From: Bacteroides acidifaciens
GTDB lineage: Bacteria > Bacteroidota > Bacteroidia > Bacteroidales > Bacteroidaceae
DNA length: 18,988 nucleotides
Direction of reading: 5' to 3'
Assembly (NCBI RefSeq): GCF_903181435.1
Contig: NZ_CAEUHO010000009.1
Coordinates: 1-18,988 of the forward strand
The notes under the pieces were generated by a model, which had not been told where the DNA came from, did no database searches, and saw nothing but the letters and a program-made list of their open reading frames with translations. Made by a program: the position numbers and the translations under genes. Positions within the stretch are counted from its first letter, which is position 1, and every line of letters starts with the position of its first letter. Positions 8,201-16,482 of this stretch are shown in pieces.

Positions 8201-11061
8201 AAAATAATAAAATGCTGGTACTGATTCTGTTGGCATCTTTGGGCATGCCGATAGGAGCGCAGAATATAGATAATAAAGGAAGAGTGTCTGGAGATTCCGT
8301 CACTGTGGATGTAGGGGCTAACCGGGTGTTCAGCCGCCACGAATCGACTGCGGCAGTCTCTACCGTTTATAATGAAGAATTTGATAAGAGGGCTTCAAAG
8401 AATATTTCTAACTCTCTTTTCGGACAGGGACTGGGATTGACCGCCTTGCAGAATGCGGGTAATTTTTCTAGTACGGAGCCTACTTTTTATGTACGTGGTC
8501 TGCAAAGTCTGTCTAGTAGTTCGCCATTAGTTTTGGTAGACGGGTTGGAACGTGACATGAGCCTTGTGTCACCGGAAGAAGTAGAATCGGTATCTATACT
8601 GAAGGATGCCGCAGCAGTTGCGTTATATGGCTATAAAGGTATTAATGGAGCTGTTTTGGTAACTACCAAACGGGGAAAATACAATTCAAGGGAAATAAAG
8701 TTTACTTATGATCATGTAATCAACTTCCAGTCGCGTCGCCCTGATTTTGTGAATGCCGCTACCTATGCCGAAGCTGTGAACGAGGCACGAGGTTACGAAG
8801 GATTAGATGTGCGTTATACCCCTCTTGAAATTCATGCTTTCCGTTATGGGAGAGTGAAGGGGTTGGGTGATCGTATCAATGCGCAATTACCTTATTTTTA
8901 TCCGAATGTGGATTGGATTGACGAAACTTTCCGTGACATGGGAGTCTCTAATAAATATAATATAGAGTTTACAGGAGGAGGTAGTAAATTTCGTTATTAT
9001 GCAATGTTAGGGTTGATAACAGACAAGGGATTCGTTGCCAATGCTAATATGAATGACGGTTATTCTACACAAGACAAGTATTCTAGTGCTAATTTGCGTA
9101 CAAATTTGGATATTGACTTGACGAGTACCACTAAACTGAAATTAAATCTTCTCGGTTCACTGTCCGAATCAAGTCGTCCGGGAACTTCCAGTACGGATTT
9201 GTGGGATATGGTTTATTCGATTCCTTCCGCCGCCTTTCCTATACTATCGGATGACGGTTCGTGGGGAGGAAGCTCCACTTGGGCGGGTACGCTGAACCCG
9301 GTGGCGCAATCGCAAGGAGCAGCCTATAGCAAGGGACATACGCGTAGTTTGTTGGCGGACTTGACCTTATCACAGGACTTGTCCGGATTAATGAAAGGAT
9401 TAGGTGTAAATTTCCGTTTGGCATACGACAACTACTCTTCCATTTGGGAAGATCACAGTAAGACATATGCTTATAGGGGATATACGCCTAGCTGGCAGGA
9501 TTCAAGCGCCGGTGGCCCGTTGTATACAGTTGTTACAGGCGGTAAACCCAGTGAAATGGCGACCGGTGCCGATACGAATGATTGGGCACGTCAGTTCAAT
9601 TTCTCCGGAGGTTTTGATTATAATCGTTCATTCGGAAAACATGATATTTATTCACAGTTGAAATGGGAGTATGAGTTTCGTGACACTTATGGAGTAAATA
9701 CCAGTATCTACCGCCAAAATGTATCGTGGTATACTCACTATGGCCTCAATAAGCGTTATTATGTAGATTTGGCACTGGTCGGATCGGCTTCTAATTTATT
9801 AGCTCCGGGACATAAATGGGCTTTCTCACCTACCATCTCTGCGGCTTGGGTACTTTCGGAAGAGAACTTTATGAAAGCGTTTTCTTGGGTTGATCTTTTG
9901 AAGTTACGGGCTTCGTTTGGTGTGATTAATGCTGATTACCTGCCTAAAGACGGTGATAATTCGGTATATAACTATTGGGAACAAATTTATACGACAACGG
10001 GTACACGCTATCTGTTTGATGTCGGTTATGGATCCAATTTCGGAACCACTTACATGAATCGATTGGCTACATTAAACTCGACACACGAGAAAGCTTATAA
10101 ATATAATGTAGGGTTGGATGCAACGATGTTCAAAGGATTGAATTTGACGATAGAAGGATATTATCAACGTCGGAAAGATATTTGGGTGGATTCTAGCGGT
10201 CAATATTCAACAGTACTTGGTATGGATTCTCCTTATGAAAACGCAGGTATTGTGGATAGTTGGGGTACTGAGTTCGGTTTGGACTATACGAAACGGTGGG
10301 GTGATTGGGTTGTTAATGCTGGAGGAAACTTTGCTTTTACCCGAAACGAAATCAAGGAGCAACGGGAAGAACCGCGTTTATATGATAACTTGAAACGGAC
10401 GGGACACCGACTGAATCAGGTGTATGGCTTGGTTGCGGAAGGTTTTTTCAAAGATGAGGCAGAGATTGAGAGCAGTCTGGTACAGAACTTCAGTACGGTA
10501 GTTCCTGGTGATATCAAATATAAGGATGTGAACGGAGATAAGGTGATCGATGCAAACGACGTGACGGCTATTGGATATAGTACGGCTGCCCCGGAAATCT
10601 ATTATTCTTTCCATTTGGGAGCCGAATGGAAAGGAATCGGATTGGATGCCATGTTTCAGGGGACAGGAAACTATTCTGCCGTCTTGAATACCAAGAGTAT
10701 GTTTTGGCCGTTGATTAACAATACATCACTTTCCACACACTATTATGAGAACCGTTGGACTCCCGAAAACTTGAATGCAAAATATCCGCGTCTGAGCTCG
10801 CAGAGTAATGCCAATAATTATCAGACTAACACGATCTGGCTTGCCGACCGTTCGTTCTTGAAATTACGCAATGTGGAGGTTTATTATAAATTTCCCCAAC
10901 ATCTGATGAAACGGACAAAAATATTAGGTAGTGCTAAATTGTATGTACGAGGAGTGGATTTGCTTTGTTTTGATCATATCGACGTGGCGGATCCGGAATC
11001 TTACGGTGCGACAAATCCATTGACCAAGAGTGTGGTAGTAGGTGTTAAGATAGGATTTTAA
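8197..11061 (+). CDS. SusC-like TonB-dependent transporter 2, lacking the N-terminal regulatory-like domain
   Basis: A second SusC/RagA-type outer-membrane transporter of 954 residues, about 120 shorter than SusC-1. A signal peptide (residues 1-21, likely cut after MPIGA) is followed directly by SGDSVTVDVGANRVF (about 31-45), which may hold the TonB box, and then by the plug. The carboxypeptidase-regulatory-like domain of SusC-1 is absent. The plug (about 50-160) has FYVRGLQSL, LVLVDGLERDM, SVSILKDAAAVALYGYKGIN and VLVTTKRGK. The barrel ends in SVVVGVKIGF. A calcium-loop-like DVNGDKVIDAND lies at bases 10525-10560. Only 37 nt separate it from susD-1 and it has its own signal peptide, so the missing domain is not a frameshift artefact. 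It pairs with the SusD encoded 21 nt downstream. Substrate is inferred as an RG-I fragment, possibly of a different size or branching than that of pair 1. Confidence 0.95.
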   Translation: MKNNKMLVLILLASLGMPIGAQNIDNKGRVSGDSVTVDVGANRVFSRHESTAAVSTVYNEEFDKRASKNISNSLFGQGLGLTALQNAGNFSSTEPTFYVRGLQSLSSSSPLVLVDGLERDMSLVSPEEVESVSILKDAAAVALYGYKGINGAVLVTTKRGKYNSREIKFTYDHVINFQSRRPDFVNAATYAEAVNEARGYEGLDVRYTPLEIHAFRYGRVKGLGDRINAQLPYFYPNVDWIDETFRDMGVSNKYNIEFTGGGSKFRYYAMLGLITDKGFVANANMNDGYSTQDKYSSANLRTNLDIDLTSTTKLKLNLLGSLSESSRPGTSSTDLWDMVYSIPSAAFPILSDDGSWGGSSTWAGTLNPVAQSQGAAYSKGHTRSLLADLTLSQDLSGLMKGLGVNFRLAYDNYSSIWEDHSKTYAYRGYTPSWQDSSAGGPLYTVVTGGKPSEMATGADTNDWARQFNFSGGFDYNRSFGKHDIYSQLKWEYEFRDTYGVNTSIYRQNVSWYTHYGLNKRYYVDLALVGSASNLLAPGHKWAFSPTISAAWVLSEENFMKAFSWVDLLKLRASFGVINADYLPKDGDNSVYNYWEQIYTTTGTRYLFDVGYGSNFGTTYMNRLATLNSTHEKAYKYNVGLDATMFKGLNLTIEGYYQRRKDIWVDSSGQYSTVLGMDSPYENAGIVDSWGTEFGLDYTKRWGDWVVNAGGNFAFTRNEIKEQREEPRLYDNLKRTGHRLNQVYGLVAEGFFKDEAEIESSLVQNFSTVVPGDIKYKDVNGDKVIDANDVTAIGYSTAAPEIYYSFHLGAEWKGIGLDAMFQGTGNYSAVLNTKSMFWPLINNTSLSTHYYENRWTPENLNAKYPRLSSQSNANNYQTNTIWLADRSFLKLRNVEVYYKFPQHLMKRTKILGSAKLYVRGVDLLCFDHIDVADPESYGATNPLTKSVVVGVKIGF

Positions 11062-11082
11062 TCATTAAAAACGAGGTAAAGA

Positions 11083-12813
11083 ATGAAACTGAATAAATTG
11101 ATATATGGCGTTCTGACCATCTTCGCTTTTTCTTCTTGTGCGGATCAGATGGACTATTCAGAGTATAATCCTTATGACGCAGGTTATGTAAAGCGTACTT
11201 TTTATGATGTAGGCGGGTTGGTATCTAACATTTACCAATCACTTGACTCTGATTTTGGAAATTATAGTGGTGCTATTTTGGGTTCTGCTACCGATGAATC
11301 GCAATATTCCTATACAGGTAATGCCATTGAGACTTTTTACAATGGAGCATGGAGTCCGGTGAATGCGCAGAGCAGTATGTGGACTTCCAGTTATAAAGCA
11401 ATTGCCAATTGTAACAATTATCTAGAGGAATTTACAGGACTGACGTTCTCGGAGTATGAACAAATCTCCGATTATGAAGCTGAGATGTATCGCTATAATA
11501 ATTATCAATATGAAGTCCGTTTTCTGCGGGCATATTTCTACTTTAATCTGGTAAGACAATACGGAGATGTACCTTTTACCGATCATGTCTTGTCAACTTC
11601 TGAGGTGAATACGCTTACACGTAAACCAGCTCAAGAGGTATTCGACTGGATTATTAAGGAATGTGACGAGATAAAAGATCTGATTATACCGGATTATAAT
11701 AATTTGGGGGCTTTGGTTCCTGCCGGCGAATCAGCGGAAACAGGGCGAGCCAACAAGCGTACAGTATTGGCATTAAAAGCGCGTACGGCTTTGTATGCCG
11801 CCAGTCCGTTGTTCAATTCTCATCAGGAAGGTAGCCAAGAGTACAAGGAACTGTGGTATCGTGCAGCCAAGGCTAATAAAGACTTGATCGAGACTTGCGA
11901 AGAAGCAGGTATGAGATTGATAGATGACTACGAGAATTTATGGGATGCAAAGAGTTACAGTAGTGCCATCGATGAACTCATTTTCGGTTGTCGTGCCATA
12001 CGTGCTACCAACTCTTTTGAAAAATATAATTTTCCTGTCGGGTTGGAAAACTGTCGAGGTGGAAACTGCCCTACACAGACATTGGTGGATGCCTATGAGT
12101 TGAAGGACGGTGGTGAAAGACCAGATAAAAAGGCGGATTATGATAAAAATAAACCTTATTACGAGGGGCGTGATCCTAGATTTGAAAAAACGATTGCTAA
12201 GAATGGTGATACAAAATGGCCGAATTGGAACGAAACTGCGTTAGAAACCTATCAGGGAGGTGCAAATGCAGAACCACTGAGTGGGGGAACGCCTACCGGC
12301 TATTATCTGAAAAAGTATTGTCAGACAAGTATTAATACGACGACAGCGAAGCCTACTACAGATAATCATACATGGATTATATATCGCTTAGGAGAGTTCT
12401 ACCTGAATTATGCAGAAGCATTATTCAAATATTTAGGTACTGCTTATGCTACCAATAACGAATTTCCTATTCCTGCCAATGAGATGGTGAATAAAACTCG
12501 CCAGCGCACGAAGGTGAATATGCCTAAATTTCCCGCAGGTCTGAATAATCAGCTATGGTGGGAGAAATACCAGAATGAGCGCATGGTAGAGTTAGCATTC
12601 GAGGGACACCGTTTTTGGGATGTACGTCGTTGGAAGGAAGGAGACAAGCATTTCAGCAGCATTGATGAAATGAAAATATATAAGAGTGGGGATTCATATT
12701 CATATAGGCGTGTCACTGTGGATAGGCAATGGGATGATAAAATGTATTTCTTTCCTATTCCGCAAAGTGAAAAAGCCAAGAATCCTAATTTGACGCAGAA
12801 TCCGGGGTGGTAG
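11083..12813 (+). CDS. SusD/RagB-type glycan-binding lipoprotein 2
   Basis: Partner of SusC-2, expected on the outer face of the outer membrane. It has 576 residues. The lipoprotein signal is MKLNKLIYG, a hydrophobic core and AFSSC, with the lipidated Cys at residue 19, then ADQMDYSEYN. SusD hallmarks are YEVRFLRAYFYFNLVRQYGD, the RANKRTVLALKARTALYAAS helix, IIYRLGEFYLNYAEALFKY, NERMVELAFEGHRFWDVRRW and the terminal FFPIPQSEKAKNPNLTQNPGW. Little similarity to SusD-1 is visible by eye beyond these family positions, so the second pair does not look like a recent tandem duplication. It starts 21 nt after susC-2 and lies 48 nt before the PL11 lyase gene. Confidence 0.95.
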   Translation: MKLNKLIYGVLTIFAFSSCADQMDYSEYNPYDAGYVKRTFYDVGGLVSNIYQSLDSDFGNYSGAILGSATDESQYSYTGNAIETFYNGAWSPVNAQSSMWTSSYKAIANCNNYLEEFTGLTFSEYEQISDYEAEMYRYNNYQYEVRFLRAYFYFNLVRQYGDVPFTDHVLSTSEVNTLTRKPAQEVFDWIIKECDEIKDLIIPDYNNLGALVPAGESAETGRANKRTVLALKARTALYAASPLFNSHQEGSQEYKELWYRAAKANKDLIETCEEAGMRLIDDYENLWDAKSYSSAIDELIFGCRAIRATNSFEKYNFPVGLENCRGGNCPTQTLVDAYELKDGGERPDKKADYDKNKPYYEGRDPRFEKTIAKNGDTKWPNWNETALETYQGGANAEPLSGGTPTGYYLKKYCQTSINTTTAKPTTDNHTWIIYRLGEFYLNYAEALFKYLGTAYATNNEFPIPANEMVNKTRQRTKVNMPKFPAGLNNQLWWEKYQNERMVELAFEGHRFWDVRRWKEGDKHFSSIDEMKIYKSGDSYSYRRVTVDRQWDDKMYFFPIPQSEKAKNPNLTQNPGW

Positions 12814-12861
12814 AACTAACCTCGGAATTGAAAAATGATTATTTAATACTAAAGACAGAAT

Positions 12862-14970
12862 ATGAAGAAAATATTATATACATTAGGACTGTTTGGATTG
12901 TTGACATTTGGAGCATGCTCGGATACTGATCCGGTAGTGGATGAAGAACCGGAATTTAATCTTAATATTAAGGAAGAACCGTTGAAAGACCTGCCTACGG
13001 AGGTTATTACGGGAAGCCGTGCTATGTGGGTGAGCTATGACCCTATGTCTGAAACAGATCAACATAATGCCACAGGAATTTCTTCGGCGTTAGTTAGTTG
13101 GAGATTGTTGTTGACCGATCCGGAAAATATAGCTTTCGATATTTATAAGTCAGAAGATGGGGGTGAAGAAGTCAAGTTAAATGAAGAGGCGATAACGAAG
13201 ACTACTTGTTGGGTAGATGAGAATATTAATCCCGCAAAAACAAATTATTATCGGGTGACATTGGCTGGTCAAGAGGAAACAATCTGTGACTACACGTTTA
13301 CTTCTGAGATGGCGACGAAATTCTATCGGGAGATTATACTAAGAAGTGATGTGCCCGATGCTGCATTGACATATGCTCCTGATGATATTCAATTGGGTGA
13401 ACTGGATGGAGACGGAGAACTGGAAATTGTAATTAAGAGAGAGCCATATGATGGAGCCAATCAAGGAGGATGGCGCAATGGAACCACTCTTTTAGAGGCT
13501 TACAAACTGGACGGTACCTTTTTGTGGCGTATAGACTTAGGTCTTAACATTCGTTCCGGCTCACATTATACTTCTTATATTTTATATGATTTTGATGGAG
13601 ACGGCTTGTGTGAAATTGCATTCCGTTCATCTGAAGGAACTAAATTTCCTAATGGAAGAATAATTACCGATGCCAATGGGCTGGTGAATGATTATCGTTT
13701 GCGGGATACGAACGGTGTGGGGTGGTATTCCGGAAAAAGTCTGTATTCTACTGCCGGACTAGTTTTGGAAGGTCCTGAATACATTTCTATCTGTCGTGGA
13801 TTTGACGGTTGTGAGATTACCCGTACTCCCAATATACCTCGTGGTCATGAGGACGAATCAAAGGTAGCACGTGCCCAATATTGGAATTCTTATTGGGGAG
13901 ATGACTACGGAAACCGTATGGATCGTTTCTTCATTGGAGCAGCTTATTTGGATGGTATACCTGACGAGACGACTGGTGTAAGAAAAAGTAATCCAAGTTT
14001 GATTATTTCTCGTGGCATTTATAAAAACTGGCAAGTGTGGGCACTTGACTTACAAGGAAACGAATTGGTTAATCGTTGGAAGTTTGACACTGCCGACCAT
14101 AGTGAGAAATGGCTGGCAATGTGTTCACATTCCTTCCGTGTGGCAGATTTGGATGATGATGGAAAGGATGAAATATTGTATGGTTCGGCTGCTATTGATG
14201 ATGATGGAAGTGAGCTGTGGTGTACCGGGAACGGGCATGGAGACTGTTTGTATGTGGGACGGTTTATTCAGAATCCCCAGCAGATAAATCCATTATTCGG
14301 CAAACAACAGATTGTAGCTTCTTTTGAAGAGCAGGATACATATAGCACACAGGGATTAGGATATGCTTGTCAGGTGATTGATGCGAAAACAGGGAACTTG
14401 ATTGCCGGGCATGGAGCAGGTAAAAACGGGGATGTGGGACGTTGTATTGTAGCGGATGTAGATCCGGACAGTCCGGATTTTGAGTATTATTCGTCTTTAC
14501 AGTCGGGAATGTATAGTTGCAGCAGTGGCCGTGTTGTCTCAACCGACTATCCGAAAGGAATTGGTAGCGGTGTGATGTACAATGCCGCTATTTATTGGAG
14601 CGGTCAACCGACAAGGGAAATGTATGACCGTGCTTGTATAGTAAGTTATAAGGGAAATCCGGATGTAAATAAAACGAATAAGAATCGTTTGGTATATTTC
14701 GGACACTATGGAAGTAATGACGGAAACCATGGTACGAAATTTAATCCTTGTTATTATGGAGATTTCTTGGGTGACTATCGCGAAGAAGTTATTTTAGGTT
14801 CGAACGATAATAGGTCTATTTATATTTTCTCTACGAACCATCCGACCACCCATCGTCTTCGTCACCTGATGACTGACCATACTTATGATATGTCTCAGGC
14901 TATGCAAAATATCGGATATAATCAAGGTACTAACTTAGGGTATTATGTTGGTGCGGAAACTTTGAAATAG
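12862..14970 (+). CDS. Rhamnogalacturonan lyase, polysaccharide lyase family 11 (lipoprotein)
   Basis: Predicted PL11 lyase that cuts the RG-I backbone at rhamnose-galacturonate linkages by beta-elimination, leaving an unsaturated uronate at the new non-reducing end. It has 702 residues. The signal peptide MKKILYTLG...TFGAC places the lipidated Cys at residue 19; the acidic SDTDPVVDEEPE that follows fits surface display. An N-terminal Ig-like/FnIII region (about 74-135) carries LVSWRLLLTDPENIAFDIYK, a PL11 signature. The beta-propeller follows, with calcium-type loops LDGDGELEI (181-189), YDFDGDGLCEI (242-252) and ADLDDDGKDEI (428-438). Other family segments are LEGPEYISI (302-310), WGDDYGNRMDRFF (345-357), DVGRCIVADVDP (524-535), LGDYREEVILGS (636-647) and the end segment HRLRHLMTDHTYDMSQAMQNIGYNQ (from 664). 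It is last in the + strand operon and is followed by a strong terminator. Its products suit the GH105 enzyme encoded on the opposite strand. Confidence 0.93.
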   Translation: MKKILYTLGLFGLLTFGACSDTDPVVDEEPEFNLNIKEEPLKDLPTEVITGSRAMWVSYDPMSETDQHNATGISSALVSWRLLLTDPENIAFDIYKSEDGGEEVKLNEEAITKTTCWVDENINPAKTNYYRVTLAGQEETICDYTFTSEMATKFYREIILRSDVPDAALTYAPDDIQLGELDGDGELEIVIKREPYDGANQGGWRNGTTLLEAYKLDGTFLWRIDLGLNIRSGSHYTSYILYDFDGDGLCEIAFRSSEGTKFPNGRIITDANGLVNDYRLRDTNGVGWYSGKSLYSTAGLVLEGPEYISICRGFDGCEITRTPNIPRGHEDESKVARAQYWNSYWGDDYGNRMDRFFIGAAYLDGIPDETTGVRKSNPSLIISRGIYKNWQVWALDLQGNELVNRWKFDTADHSEKWLAMCSHSFRVADLDDDGKDEILYGSAAIDDDGSELWCTGNGHGDCLYVGRFIQNPQQINPLFGKQQIVASFEEQDTYSTQGLGYACQVIDAKTGNLIAGHGAGKNGDVGRCIVADVDPDSPDFEYYSSLQSGMYSCSSGRVVSTDYPKGIGSGVMYNAAIYWSGQPTREMYDRACIVSYKGNPDVNKTNKNRLVYFGHYGSNDGNHGTKFNPCYYGDFLGDYREEVILGSNDNRSIYIFSTNHPTTHRLRHLMTDHTYDMSQAMQNIGYNQGTNLGYYVGAETLK

Positions 14971-15005
14971 AAGTGGATTTATAATTTCCTTATTAAGATA
15001 AGTCT

Positions 15006-15064
15006 TGCCATTTATTACTTCTGAGAGTTCGATGAAGTAATAAGTGGCAATTCTTTTATTTCTT
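15006..15064 (+). terminator. Intrinsic terminator of the susCD-PL11 operon
   Basis: A 16-bp stem (15006-15021 with 15034-15049), with a single G-T wobble in the transcript and a 12-nt loop, is followed by a T-rich run (ATTCTTTTATTTCTT). It begins 36 nt after the PL11 stop. The left arm also carries the stop codon of the oppositely oriented ATPase pseudogene. On the - strand the hairpin is not followed by a good T-run, so it works mainly for the + operon. Confidence 0.85.
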
Positions 15065-16072
15065 CACATTTCACCATATCCCAACCTTGGAACCGAATTA
15101 ATAATAGGTGAAGTGTCGTTCCTGTAGCCAGTTTCTGCACAACTTTATCCTTACTGTATTGTAACAGTTGTTGCCTTCCTTCTTCTGCCTGGACTTCAAG
15201 TTCAGCATCGGTAGCTGTGTGTAGCGTATTTCAGTTCCAGGATATAGCTGTGTTCTATATCGGAATAACGAATTTTGTCCGGCAACAGGAAGAAGTCACA
15301 ATAACCATAGTTCATTTCCAATTCCGGTTGTACGAGATAATAGGAAGCAATGGCAAGATAGGCTTTCAGGAAACCTTGCAGGTTTCTTTCCCCTTCTATT
15401 GCGTCACGTATGGAAGAGTTCTCCCGATAGGCACGGGCGATGGTTTCGAAGAATGGTTTCCAATGACCGTCGAAGGCGAAATCATCTATCAGGTCTTTCA
15501 GATGTGAAAGATTCAGGGTATGGGCCTATTGATAGTAGTCGCGTAAGAATCCAAGGTACTGCTCGCGTACACAATTGTTAGGTATGCACATTTTCAGACG
15601 GTCGCCACGGGTGCCGCACATGGTGAGTAAGCCATAATAATAGAGCAGGCTTCGGAAGTTCTCAATATCTGCTATCTTCTCTGACGGGAATGAAGTATGC
15701 AAGTCTACCAGTATTTCACCTTCTGCCGCTATTTCCTCGATAGTGCTAATCTGCTCCCGGCAGAGAACAGCCTGCTTTTGAGAAGTCGAAGAAAAGGATT
15801 TGGAAACTGTTATGTTGTTTGGTTGGATGGCTTCCTATCCATAAGTCACCGAAATACTTGTCGAAGTTATCCTTCTGTATTATGTCATAATAAGTACGCA
15901 TCATGCTCAGGAACAAGCTTTTTCCGAAACGTCTCGGACGAATAAGGAAAAGATAACTGGGCATTTCCTCGATAAGGGGCAAATACATGGTCTTATCGAC
16001 GAAATAGAAGTTTTCGTTCCGCATCCGGTTGAAGTCGGATATTCCGTATGGTATTCCTTTCACTTGACTCAT
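15015..16072 (-). pseudogene. Decayed AAA-ATPase-like / PD-(D/E)XK family gene
   Basis: Remnant of the multi-copy Bacteroidetes family that joins an N-terminal AAA-ATPase-like domain (P-loop) to a C-terminal PD-(D/E)XK nuclease-like domain. The start (16072) and first about 100 codons look normal: IPYGISDFNRMRNENFYFVD, then RPRRFGKSLFLSMM with the P-loop and FGDLWIG. After FFDFSKAG (about 15770) the frame breaks, stopping at 15746. A second frame picks up homology near the domain end (REQISTIEEIAAEGEILVDL, ENFRSLLYYYGLLTM). Family members carry roughly 200 or more residues between these points, so an internal deletion is inferred. This frame has an in-frame TAG at 15526-15528, then continues with SHLKDLIDDFAFDGHWKPFF, EGERNLQGFLKAYLAIASYY, MNYGYCDFFLLPD and YILELKYA. 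A one-base-type frameshift near 15210-15225 moves the end (EEGRQQLLQYSKDKVVQKLA ... FQGWDMVKCEEI) to a third frame, stopping at 15015-15017. The Walker B region is missing, so the product cannot be functional. The function of intact members is uncertain. Confidence 0.85.
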
Positions 16073-16194
16073 ATTGGCAGGCTTTTAATTAGTACAGGCA
16101 AGTTAATCTATTCTGTGGAATAAATCAATGATTTGTGGTTGTATTCTGGAAAGGTGACAATTTGTTTTCGTACAAAGTAGCACTGGCTGTCCCC

Positions 16195-16450
16195 CAATCT
16201 ATTAATGGAAAAGTTCTTATGTATTAAAGGTAAACTTCCTTTCCCTCACTACCAAACTTGCAATCAACTTATTGCAAACTATAAACGCAAGTTCCGTTTT
16301 TATAAATGAAGCCTTTGATTATAAAAACAAAGCTTGCATTTTTATAAACGGAACTTGCATTTATAGTTTACTCTTAGGCAAACAAAACTTTAGGATTAAC
16401 CCAAGAGAAGTTTGCAAAGGGGTAAGAGCAACTTTTGTATTAATAGATTG
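16195..16450. repeat. 256-bp imperfect palindrome (fold-back / MITE-like element)
   Basis: Two 128-nt arms mirror each other around 16322/16323. The outer 21 nt (16195-16215 and 16430-16450, beginning CAATCTATTAAT) match at 19 of 21 positions. The inner 33 nt (16276-16308 and 16337-16369, containing GCAAGTTCCGTTT) match at 30 of 33. The 60 nt between them and the 14 nt at the centre are more diverged but keep equal length. The inner arms hold a repeated unit like CTTGCATTTATAAACGGAA, roughly twice per arm. No ORF or obvious target-site duplication is seen. It lies downstream of the CE12 gene and upstream of the ATPase pseudogene. The 122 nt on its left (16073-16194) and 32 nt on its right show nothing else I can identify. 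Confidence 0.7.
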
Positions 16451-16482
16451 AGTGCAAGTAGTGTAGCTTATCTCTTATGTAT

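Noticed and set aside
15217..15507. + strand ORF of 96 codons in the intergenic region
   Set aside because: It is the antisense of the conserved C-terminal part of the ATPase pseudogene; the - strand reading matches the protein family.
16276..16369. CRISPR-like array from the repeated CTTGCATTTATA units
   Set aside because: The units alternate in orientation, vary in sequence and have no regular unique spacers; a palindromic element explains them better.
16195..16450. Invertible promoter (phase-variable switch)
   Set aside because: The repeats form a continuous palindrome instead of short arms flanking a promoter segment, and no recombinase gene is nearby.
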